Shown in pieces: positions 1-10,600 of a stretch of 64,000 nt of DNA (position 1 is the first letter of the stretch; the number at the start of each line of letters is the position of its first letter). Under the pieces are notes generated by a model. The model did not search any database, had not been told where the DNA came from, and saw only the letters and a program-made list of their open reading frames with translations. The translations under genes were made by a program, and so were the position numbers. Source of the stretch: Liolophura sinensis (lineage: Eukaryota; Mollusca; Polyplacophora; Chitonida; Chitonidae); NCBI RefSeq assembly GCF_032854445.1, contig NC_088302.1, positions 39,252,191 through 39,316,190 on the forward strand. The letters are read 5' to 3'.

Positions 1-1199
1 TGTATAATATAATATAATAAATTATTTACTTATTTGTGTATTTATATATTACTAGATGAAAAACTAGAAATGCCCCAGTATTTACTCCACAAGACAACTC
101 TGCTGTGCTTGTTTTATTTAAGAGTGATGTTCCTGATGATAAAAGAGCGCCAAACATGAAAATCACAACATGAACATCTCCAGTTTATGGACGTTTCTGA
201 AGAAAAAAAATCCCCAGGGGTCAAATATTGCAGACAACGTTTTGAAAACTACCGCCAAATTGAGAATCTGTTATACCGAAAAAGAAATAGTCATGGAAAA
301 AATGTGTCAAACTAAAAGTAATTACAGATACTTACACAGTAACGCCAGACAGCCCGACTAAATTATGTTGCTTGTTGACCTTCTTCGGTAGGTTTCAAAA
401 CTTCAAACACTCGCCCACTGCCACTTCATAAATAACAGTTAGTCATTGTCAGTGGCATGTTTTTTATGAGAACAAATCTTGCCTCACTGCGCATTGTAAG
501 TGTCAGGTTTACCTTTATTATCATTTTCTTTGCCTTTCTGGCGGATTTGGGTCGGGGTTGGGGATGGGAGTATTCGCTTTTGTTATATGGAATATTCATG
601 AAGCAGAAAGATAAGCGTATGAGAAAGGGTATACATAGCTCTTCTTTGGAATATCCCCAAAGCCTTGACCCCAGATAACCTTCTTTCTATCCTATGACTG
701 ATTCAGTTTAATTTTGGATTACTTTTTCGTTTGGACCAAACACATTGCTGACAGCACGCATCAAACCCAAACATGTTCAGCTTCATATTGACGTATTGCA
801 TTACACAATCGTGTATTCCGTTCATAGTGACGTCGTCTTATGACCTTGAACGTAATGAAGATTGCTTTACCACACACACACCGCTGCTACATGGCTGGTC
901 TGAAACTGGTTCATATAGGGACTTCCCCCGTAATTACCACCGTTACAACACTGACGACCCAATTTAGTTGTTTGTTTTTTTTTTTGTGGTTTTTTTTTAT
1001 TAATAAATTTATTTCATTATTGCTAGATGGAAACACCCTGGTTGACACATCTTCATACTGCAATATTAAAGTGAACATGAAGTCTGCCCAATGTATATAC
1101 ATAGAAGAAACGATATATGACACAGTTCTCACAGAAAAATATACAACAAATTCTATAAAGTTTTGAAAACAGAGACACTGAAGTTCAGTACTGGGGATA

Positions 1200-1286
1200 T
1201 GCCAATCAATAGCGCGCCGTCGTATAAGTAAAATATTCTTGAGTACGGCGTAAAGCACCAATCAGATAAATAAATAAATAAATCAC
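1200..1286 (+). mobile_element. SINE 3' tail fragment
   Basis: GCCGTCGTATAAGTAAAATATTC, then TACGGCGTAAAGCACC and an AAAT-type tail. Confidence 0.8.
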
Positions 1287-2034
1287 TAGCGCTGAAAGCG
1301 TCACGTGATAATTGGCTGTAAGGTCAAAAAACTTATTAGATCTCGATTGGCAGTTTGGGTTCTAGACAGATAGACAGATATGGATGGAATAAATTGAATT
1401 TTGCGGTTAGTTAAAGTGTTAAACGAGTGCATTTTGGACCACTCATTTATCAGGTGACTGAGAACGGCTGCTCGTGTCACAATGCGTACAGGACCTAATG
1501 TTGGGCAGCAGACTGCAGCTAACATGGCAGGGTGAGCTAGCAAGAAAATCGCCACGGGAGAGTTATTGCTTGAAGAAAAATATTGTGACTTTGCATTACT
1601 TTTCCCTAGCAGAGTCAGATTTATTACGAAAATATCTTCCCAAAACCTGAATGAAAGAATTTGTTATCAGTCAGAAGGTCCTGCTATGTTCGGCGAATTT
1701 CATGTGTCGGTACAGTCAGCTAGGCCCAATGCTTACACCCATGCAGGACGAAAGTAAAAGAAACATCGGCCCCTTGAACACGGAGCAGAGATGATACTCT
1801 TTGGTTGGGTACCAAGCATTTTTGTTTGTATTTTCTCATTATCACACTGTTTAATACCGATGGTACGGGAGATCTCCTAGGTTTTGTGACGTCCTGGACG
1901 TCACCAAATAAGTGGCTAGGTAGGGAAGTATTTGCTATTTATTTTGTTGATAATATTTATAGAACATTTCTGGAATACTGCTTTATTAATTAACTTATAT
2001 TTAGTGGCTGACATTATGTTCACTTTAATCACGC

Positions 2035-2535
2035 TGATTAGACATACCGTAATGTAAATGAAGCTGGACAGACACATCTATGAAGAGTAGTGTGAATCAC
2101 CCTGGCTAGACACATCCCTATACTGTGATGTGAATCACGCTTTTCAGAAACATCTCCATATGGTATTGTGAATCACGCTCGTTAGACACATCTCCTTACA
2201 GTAATGTGAATCAAGCTTGAAAAGACACGTTTCCACACCGCAGTGTGAATCACGCGGGTTAGACACACCACCATACCGTAATGTGAATCACGTTGGTTGA
2301 ACACATCCCCATACTGTAATGTGAATCACGCTGGTTAGACACATTTCCATATCGTAATGTGAATCACGCTGGTTAGAGACATCTCCATACAGTAATGTGT
2401 ATCAAGCTTGATTAACACATCTCCATAACGTAATGTGAATTACGCTGGGTAGACAGATGTGCATACCGTAATGTGAATCACGCTGGTTAGACACACCACC
2501 ATACCGCAATGTGAATCACGCTGAGACAAATCTCT
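2035..2535. repeat. 38-bp minisatellite
   Basis: About 13 degenerate units of TAATGTGAATCACGCTGGTTAGACACATCTCCATACAG type. Lies 5' of the transporter exons. No coding potential. Confidence 0.85.
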
Positions 2536-3314
2536 ATCCAGTAACGTAATGCGTAATTACTCTATACAGTAATGTAATCAGTCTCAATCTAGACACATGT
2601 GACCATAATGTAACTCGTGCTTCGCAGTAACATCAACTTTGCCGTCAAACAGATGCTATAAATCAATCAAATTTTATTTGTTTCACTAACTGCTTTATAT
2701 TTTACGATTCGTCAGCAAAATAACATTATTACCATTACGGGTGCTTTAGAAGAACATTTGGTGTATAGCTAAATCTCTATTTTGAAATATATGGCCGCTC
2801 CCATGATATAGCCCCAGGCTATGCAGGGTTACAGTCTGTTACAGTTCAGTGGCGATTCGGCCTAGGCCATCCTCAGGCACAGAGCCACGACATGCACAAG
2901 TGAATTTTTCTGAAAGGCTGTATGTACCATTGTGCTAGCTGTCAGTCACCGAAAAATATGAAGTTTAGCCGTGTGAGCATTATTCCCCCCAGCAGCATTT
3001 AAATAAAAAAAAAGATCGATATTGTTTGACAAGAGTAGGTGGAAGCGAATGCGTTCAATTTATAGTCATGCATGAAAAACACAAAAAAGGAAAAGTACAA
3101 ATATATTTGAGGTTGAGATTACCGTTTTTTATCAGCAGAAATCTATCGCGATTTGCCATAAATGAGAATGAGCTACACCGTTTGTGAGTTTTCCTTCATG
3201 ATCACAGAGCCCTACAATCGAACGAGCCTTACAATCAAACATATATAAACAAAGCAGCAATGAATGGACAAAAAAGTAGATTATATGTAAGTATGGTGAG
3301 TATCAGGTTTAGAC

Positions 3315-3645
3315 CGGCCCCAATAATTGAGTTGGTAGAGCGTCCGCTTCAAGAGTGGTAGACCCAGAGTCAATCCTGGGTCGGGTCACACCTGAGACTT
3401 TAAAAGAGGGAGTTGTAACTTTCTCACCTGCCGTCCAGCATTAAGGGGATAATGTAACGACTGGTTGACCCGTATCTTCCCTTCGGTAGGTCTCAATGAA
3501 GCAACAGTAGATAAAAGAGAGGTGGAAATCCGTCCTGCAATAAGGAGGCACATTACATTTCGTCATCATTTGACTGAAAAATTGTTAAGTGCGACGTTAA
3601 ACCCCAAGCACTTACACTCTCACTCACTAACTCAGGGTTTTGCCT
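3315..3645 (+). mobile_element. tRNA-derived SINE, second family
   Basis: A tRNA-like head (TTGAGTTGGTAGAGCGTCCG, box A-like; AGTCAATCCTGGG, box B-like) is followed by a body ending TGAAAAATTGTTAAGTGCGA-CGTTAAACCCCAAGCAC and a CTCACTCAC tail. Tail fragments of this type recur near 13477 and 45775. This tail is distinct from that of the abundant family in the window. Confidence 0.75.
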
Positions 3646-3749
3646 ACCGCAGTAGGTCCTGCCGACTTTTTAACTAATTCAATGAAAACAACCCAAACAC
3701 CCAGATTGAAAAGTCTCGTGTAGGTATAAAAAGTGTAAAAAAAACAAGT

Positions 3750-5595
3750 TCCTTGTAGGCCCGTGAGTGTAAAGATAAATCCTATGTGAGTCCCTGAGTG
3801 AAAAGATAAATCCTATGTGGGTCCCTGAGTGTAAGGATAAATCCTATGTGGGTCCCTGAGTGTAAGGATAAATCCTATGTGGGTCCCTGAGTGAAAAGAT
3901 AAATCCTATGTGGGTCCCTGAGTGTAAAGATAAATCCTATGTGGGTCCCCGAGTGTAAGGATAAATCCTATATTGGTCCATAAGCGAACAAGGTCCCGTG
4001 TTGCCCACTGAGTGTAAAGCTAAATCCTGTGTAGGTCCTTAAGTGTACAAGAAAGTCCCTTGTTGACCCCTGAGTGTAAAGATAAATCCCAATTGTACAA
4101 AGAAATCTCATGTGGGTGCTTGAGTATAAAGATAAGTCCCGTGTGAGTCCTTGGGTGCAAAGATAAATCCCATGTGAGTCCTTGAGTATAAAGATAAATC
4201 CTATGTGGGTCCCTGAGTGTAAAGATAAATCCTATGTGGGTCCCCGAGTGAAAGGATAAATCCTATATTGGTCCATAAGCGAACAAGGTCCCGTGTTGCC
4301 CACTGAGTGTAAAGCTAAATCCTGTGTAGGTCCTTAAGTGTACAAGAAAGTCCATTGTTGACCCCTGAGTGTAAAGATAAATCCCAATTGTACAAAGAAA
4401 TCTCATGTGGGTCCTTGAGTATAAAGATAAATCCCATGTGTGTCCTTGAGTATAAAGATAAATCCCATGTGAGTCTTTGAGTGTAAACATAAATCCCATG
4501 TGGGTCCTTGGGTGTAAAGGTAATTCCCATGTGGATCCTTGGGCGTAAACATAAATCCCATGGGGAGTCCTTGAGGATAAAATCCCATGGGGAGTCCTTG
4601 AGGATAAAACCCCATGGGGAGTCCTTGAGGATAAATGGGTGTAAAGATAAATCCCGTGTGAGTGCTTAATTATAAAGATAAATCCCACGTGAGTCCTTGA
4701 GTGTAAAGATAAATCCCCTGTGGGTCCTTCAATATAAAAATAAATCCCATGTGAGTCCTTGGGTGCTAAGATAAATCTCATGTGGGTGCTTGAGTATAAA
4801 GATAAATCCTGTGTGAGTCCTTGGGTGCAAAGATAAATCCCATGTGAGTCCTTGAGTATAAAGATAAATCTCATGTGAGTCTTTGAGTGTAAACATAAAT
4901 CCCATGTGTGTCCTTGAGTATAAAGATAAATCCCATGTGAGTCTTTGAGTGTAAACATAAATCCCATGTGGGTCCTTGGGTGTAAAGGTAATTCCCATGT
5001 GGATCCTTGGGCGTAAACATAAATCCCATGGGGAGTCCTTGAGGATAAAATCCCATGGGGAGTCCTTGAGGATAAAATCCCATGGGGAGTCCTTGAGGAT
5101 AAATGGGTGTAAAGATAAATCCCGTGTGAGTGCTTAATTATAAAGATAAATCCCACGTGAGTCCTTGAGTGTAAAGATAAATCCCATGTGGGTCCTTCAA
5201 TATAAAAATAAATCCCATGTGAGTCCTTGGGTGCTAAGATAAATCTCATGTGGGTCCTTGAGTATAAAGATAAATCTCATGTGAGTCCTTGAGTGTAAAG
5301 ATAAATCCCATGTGGGTCCTTGTGTGCAAAGATAAATCCCATGAGAGTCCTTGAGTATAAAGATAAATTCCATGTGAGTTCTAGGGTGCATGCTGCTAAG
5401 CGTACGGCGAAGTCCCTCAGTTAAAAGGGAAGCAGAAGACAGTTAACTAGATAAATCCCATGTGGGTCCATGTGTGCAAAGATAAATCCCATGTGAGTCC
5501 TTGAGTATAAAGATAAGTTCCATATGAGTCCTTGAGTGCATGCTGCTAAGCGTACGGCGAAGTCACTCAGTTAAAAGGGGAGCAGAAGACAGTTA
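3750..5595. repeat. 31-bp minisatellite with higher-order repeats
   Basis: Units like AAAGATAAATCCCATGTGGGTCCTTGAGTAT repeat for 1.8 kb. Segments at 3960 and 4258 (about 300 bp apart), 4521 and 4989 (468 bp apart), and 5388 and 5540 (152 bp apart, containing GCTAAGCGTACGGCGAAGTC) are near-identical, showing secondary duplications. Because 31 is not divisible by 3 and the unit lacks stops on the minus strand, long minus-strand ORFs (up to 4263-5249) arise without being genes. Confidence 0.92.
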
Positions 5596-6454
5596 ACTAG
5601 GCCGATTGCTCAGATAAGGTGAAGGCATAAAACCTGCTTAATTCTTCAAAGAAAACACAACACTAGACCAAATGTATATATGTATTTTACATATATATGT
5701 ATTTTTTATTATTTTACTCGAGGTTTGTTTAATTCTACAGTGACTCTTGCTGAAAATATGGACAGAGCGTTCATACACCCTCAAGCTATCTGTTTCATAG
5801 CTGTATCTAACTCCGATTAATCCGTGGCTAGGGGATTTATAAGGAGTCGCGTTTGTGGCATCAACAATGCTTCTGTAAACAGCGACAACCAAAGCGCAAC
5901 TTAGGTCTTTCCTTCATCAATGACGACGTTGGGGATTCAACAATTTTATAGATATAGGTGATATGTATAGACCTGTTTAAAAAGTAGGCCTGTCATGAAT
6001 AAAAATGCATGGGACATAAGCGCATGGAAAGCCCCCTCTTCCTTCAGATTTGTTAACGACATTTCAAATGTATTGTGTAAGAAATACGTGAATGGTGTTT
6101 GTAGTATTGTCCAACAGTACACAGCTTTACACCAAGATTGAGCGCACTGTAGAGCAATGCAGTGTATGCCCTTGTACCGTGAAGTACTATAGAACAGAGC
6201 ATGTGTTCTATGCTCTTCGTAGCGATATAGGTGACTATAAAGTTGACAATTAATTGGCGTTAATTACACTTTCTTGTTTACAGTAAGGTGAGAAAAACAT
6301 TTATAATTTAGATGGAGACGCAGATATGATTGAGGATACAATTAACTTACAAAAACATAAAGAAAACTGTAAGTAAATAGCATCTGTCCATACTGGCTTG
6401 ACGGCGACATGTGAAGAATACCCGGTGCTAAATCAGTGAAGACCTCATAAAATG

Positions 6455-6535
6455 TTATTTAGTTATTTATGTAACTAGTGTTTTACGCTGCACTCAAGAC
6501 TGTTTCACTTAAAGGACGGCGATTGGCAAAGTCTG
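6455..6535 (-). mobile_element. SINE 3' fragment, antisense
   Basis: TAGTGTTTTACGCTGCACTC, then GTTTCACTTAAAGGACGGCG; diverged and short. Confidence 0.6.
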
Positions 6536-7140
6536 CCGCTGTACAAGCACCATACAACTCCCATTCGCGACTGACAGGAAGTCAAAGAGCTGTGAACTTC
6601 TATGCGCATGTATTTGTTTTTTACCTGTATTTATTGTACTATGTTTATTTCTTGTGTGATTGCATGATATTGATTTATGTATTTATTTGATTGGTGTTAC
6701 TCAAGAAACCGGGCAGAGCCCGGAGCAGGTTGCTGACGAACCTTCCCACGTACTGCATGGTATTGAACGATATGAATAAAGATACTGCGTTGGGGGATTT
6801 CACTTATTCAGCACATGCAGGACAACTTTTTTGAAAATAAAAGACAAGAGCATAGAAATTAAAAACCAGAACAGCGACGACAGCGTGGTAGCTGGAAAAT
6901 GGTTACACGTAACCGGTGAAATACAGCCTTTTGTCAAATTACCTCTGTTAGGACTTTATTCTAACCGTTCCTGTAAAGGCTCATAAAGTTTCATCTTTAT
7001 TTAGCAGGATATTCATAACAAAAATTGTACCCTCCTGACGCTTAGTGTTGAAACTTACAATGCTTTAATAAATGACAAAACAGTCAATTTGAAACTTTAC
7101 TTATGGTGCCTGGATATGGTGTTAAACAATCGGTAATATT

Positions 7141-7201
7141 TATTTATTTGATTTGTGTTTTACGCCGAAATCAAATATATTTCACTCATACGAGTATTAT
7201 G

Positions 7202-7232
<31 letters not shown>

Positions 7233-7405
7233 CGTGCAGTGCTAGAGGGAAACTGACGACCATCTGCAGGCTGGTGGAAGCCCTTCCCATTTATTACCCG
7301 AGAGGAACCCAGCATGAGCTGGACTTGAACTCTCAGCGACCGCACTGGTGAGGGGCTCCTGCATGATTGTGCTGCACTAGTACAATCATCTAGTGTCATT
7401 TAGGC
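7141..7405 (-). mobile_element. SINE (abundant tRNA-derived family), antisense copy
   Basis: Reads tail-first: TTATTTGATTTGTGTTTTACG, ATTTCACTCATACGA, then CAGCATGAGCTGGACTTGAACTC (box B complement). The tRNA head is degraded. It lies about 100 bp before the TM2 exon. Confidence 0.85.
7204..7233. repeat. (GT)n-(G)n tract within a SINE copy
   Basis: A GT repeat runs into about 18 consecutive G. It interrupts the antisense SINE where intact copies read GGTGGGAGGAAACC; a possible G-quadruplex. Confidence 0.8.
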
Positions 7406-7505
7406 CACGAGCATCCACTGGCAGAATTATTAGCAAGCAACAATATACACAGTAAAAATTACGACAGATTGCTGCGTGTTGACATTCACCCGTCGTTAAT
7501 TACAG

Positions 7506-7637
7506 GTGCCTTCCTCTTGCCCTACTTCATCTGTGTCATCATTGGTGGAATCCCGCTCTTCTTCCTGGAGGTGGCAGTTGGTCAGTTCATGTCCATCGGG
7601 GGCACCAAGGCTTGGAACATCGTGCCTCTTTTCCAGG
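7506..7637 (+). CDS. SLC6 exon: TM2
   Basis: Begins after a TTACAG acceptor and ends at GG|GTAAGT. It enters in phase 1, completing a glycine codon, and encodes [13 protein letters not shown] then [13 protein letters not shown], the TM2 signature. The Tyr of LLPYF is the TM2 chloride-site position. An in-frame Met at 7469 lies in the intron and is not a start. Confidence 0.93.
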
Positions 7638-10600
7638 GTAAGTGTATATGTCTCCCCACTTCGACCCAAAAACTTCAGCCCAATGTCAAGGATCGATTGT
7701 TTTTGTTTTGTTTTGTTTTTTTTTTCAAGATAGATATACACCTATGATGTGTTGATATTTTTAATTTAAGCGCAATTATTAACATCATACATAGATGTGA
7801 CGGCTGATGGCCTAAATGAAAAAAGCCCCAACGGCTCTATTTTATCATCGATCATATTACTGCACAAACAGAATAATTAAAGTAAATTAAACTTAGTCAC
7901 GCGTCAGTGATTCCTCCAATGTATACGCCATAATGAACAATTATAGCTTACCTTGCCCATGGTATGGGTGATGATGTTATAGCTCGGAATAGTAGTACGT
8001 GCCCCTGCGGTAATACGGCTTACACCTAAAGGCTTTCATTTAATTTGCTGTTAAATGGTTCAGAATTGGGCTTGTTCATCAATAGTGACGACGCCAACCC
8101 CAACTATAACACCACGTTTGAATATAATATGCATATGGTATGGCATGCATTGTTATGCGATTATCATTACACCTCCCCCACTACACCCAAAAAGAACACT
8201 GAGTATTTTTGTAAGAAGTTAAACGCGTTAATGTGTTTTGATACACGTGTCTCGCGCCCTACGCGTCTACTGAATACGTAACATTTCTGTCTGTCAGATT
8301 CAGGTAATGCTCAGGTGAATACAGTTAACCTCAAGCGCCAAGACGTGGTCTCAATTTATTCATGATATAAAACTTTTAATAGTGGAGCCATTTCGCTGGG
8401 GTTTTTTTGTTTTGTTTTTTTTTTTTTTTGTTTTTTTTTTTTGTTTTTTTTTTTTTTTGTTTTTTTTTTTTCGCGATGACACACAGAATTGCAGCTATTG
8501 CATAGACTAACGTTTGACATTTTGAAATTGTTTTGTCATCAACGTCGTTGCAATTGTTTGATAATTGTAGCAGAGCTAAACCCTCTACCATAGTTTTGGA
8601 GTCTTCAGCATAGATTGATAATGATGTACTTCACTCGTTAAACTTCTCAGGATAAGGGCTCTTGCTGGCAGCAGGGTATCTTGGAGTAAACTGTCACAAA
8701 AGTTTACAGCATCAGTATCACAATACCTTATGTCAACTTAACCAAGACTGCATCATTTATTAGCACTGCGAATTACCCAGACCACTGGTTTACGCATAAA
8801 GAAACCTATGAGATTGTAGCAGATAATATATAACCAGTGGTGTTTTACCCCGTACTCAAGAATATTTCACTTATAGGACGGCGGTATGAAACCGGACAAT
8901 GGGAAACCCACAACCATCCGCAGGTTGCTGGGAGATCTTTCCACGTACCATTTATTTGATTTATTTGATTGGTGTTTTAAGCCATACTCAAGAATATTTC
9001 ACTTATACGACGGCGACCAGCATTATGGTGAGAGGAAACCGGACAGAAACCAGTGGAAATACACGACCATCCGCAGGTTGCTGATGGACCTTCCCACTTA
9101 CGGCCGGAGATGAAGCCAGCATGAGCTCGACTTGATCTCACAGAGACCACATTGGTGAGAGGCTCCTGGTTCATTACGCTACGCTAGCGCGCTAACCAAC
9201 TGAGCCACGGAGGCCCCCTCCCATGTACGAGTTCTGTCATGTATAATTTATTAGATGTGCATCGCATCCTTGTTCAGAACATTATTATGCATAGACAATA
9301 TATTCTAAGAGGTGATCCCAAATACCCAACATGCAAAAATATTTTCAAATACCTTTTTCTTCTAAAAGTCAAAAAAGGACAAAAAGACCATATCTGCACA
9401 TTAAGCATTCACGGTCTTTCATCTGATTTTGGCATCAGTTTTATGTTTCCTTCCCTTGTTACCGTGTTTATGCTTTGTTCCAACAGAAATCGACATAGCC
9501 ACCACGGTAACAGCGTTTATGGTTTGTTCCGATAGGTATTGCCATCGCCACCAGGATTAACAGTGGTTATCGTTTCTTCCCACAGGTATCGCCATCGCCA
9601 CCACGGTAACAGTGTTTATCCTAAACTGTTACTACAATGTCATCATGGCCTGGGCCTTCTACTATCTGTTCTCCTCGTTTACATCCGTCCTGCCCTGGTC
9701 CCACTGTGACAACTACTGGAACACGGACTTCTGCACCACTAACTTCACCAAGCTAGCCGATCAGAACATCACCGTGGGAAACGACGTAATTAACCTGGCC
9801 AATAGAAGCCTGTGTTACGACATTGTCGAGAACAACGGCTCAGTGACGTTTTGGGATGGCACGAACGCGACGACCAATCACTCTGCTTGGGCCTTCTGCG
9901 AGGCCGTCATCTTTGATGACAAGAAAGTTGACTCGGTTATTGAATTCTGGGAGTAAGTTCTCTTTCAAATTCAGTGTCAAAGATTTTCTAAATAACGTGT
10001 TATAATTCGTGGAATAGGACTTTCGTCTTTGTGTTACATATAATTATTAACACAATTGCTGTAGGAGAAAAAGACCTCGGGGTCACGGATCAATCTTAGA
10101 CTTAAGTCAAAGTTTCACATCACTTCAAAATTGTTATTTCTTACACATTGCTTGACTACGTACATTCTAGGAAAGTAAGTATAAAACAAATTTCAGCTGA
10201 AATAGTCGACAGAAACATGTCAATTTTAATGACTGAAATTTTGACCTAAGTTCGCTCCGTGAACCAGGGGCCATGACTTTTCACATTTTTACAAGTCTTT
10301 TACGCTTAAAGTAATTCAGTCCCAAAGATTGCAAATAAACAATTGCCAATCTGCACCCGTGTTCGCGGGAAATAGTACCCCCATTGGTGTGCTAAGTTGG
10401 ACTGAAGAGTATTTAAGTTAAAATGCTTCGAACAGATTTATTGTCATCAAAGAGGCACAAAAGAACCCGGTGGTATGGATATTAACCATGAACAAAGGAT
10501 GAAGAAGAAAACTGAAAACTATTAACTACAACCAAAAGTTGTTTTACATCATCAGTAAACTGAACCTCCGTGAGCGAGGTGGTTACCGTACAGCGCGGCG

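Larger units (their letters stand above)
1..7505. other. Upstream non-coding region
   Basis: No protein homology was recognised on either strand, and the missing SLC6 TM1 exon (GNVWRFPY-type) was not found. Besides the repeats listed, 1-1200, 1290-2030, 2560-3310 and 5600-6450 hold AT-rich sequence with only short ORFs. Confidence 0.6.

Noticed and set aside
4263-5249. 328-codon minus-strand ORF as a repetitive protein
   Set aside because: It is the translation of a 31-bp minisatellite that is open in all frames; no start context, signal peptide or flanking exon supports it.
7469-7505. Met at 7469 as the transporter start
   Set aside because: It is intron sequence before a TTACAG acceptor; SLC6 proteins need TM1 upstream of this point.
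1-7505. Missing TM1 exon of the SLC6 gene
   Set aside because: Looked for GNVWRFPY-like codons on the plus strand and saw none; taken as outside the window.
9239-9535. 98-codon plus-strand ORF before the TM3 exon
   Set aside because: Wrong frame over intron and decoy exon edges; the true exon starts at 9586.
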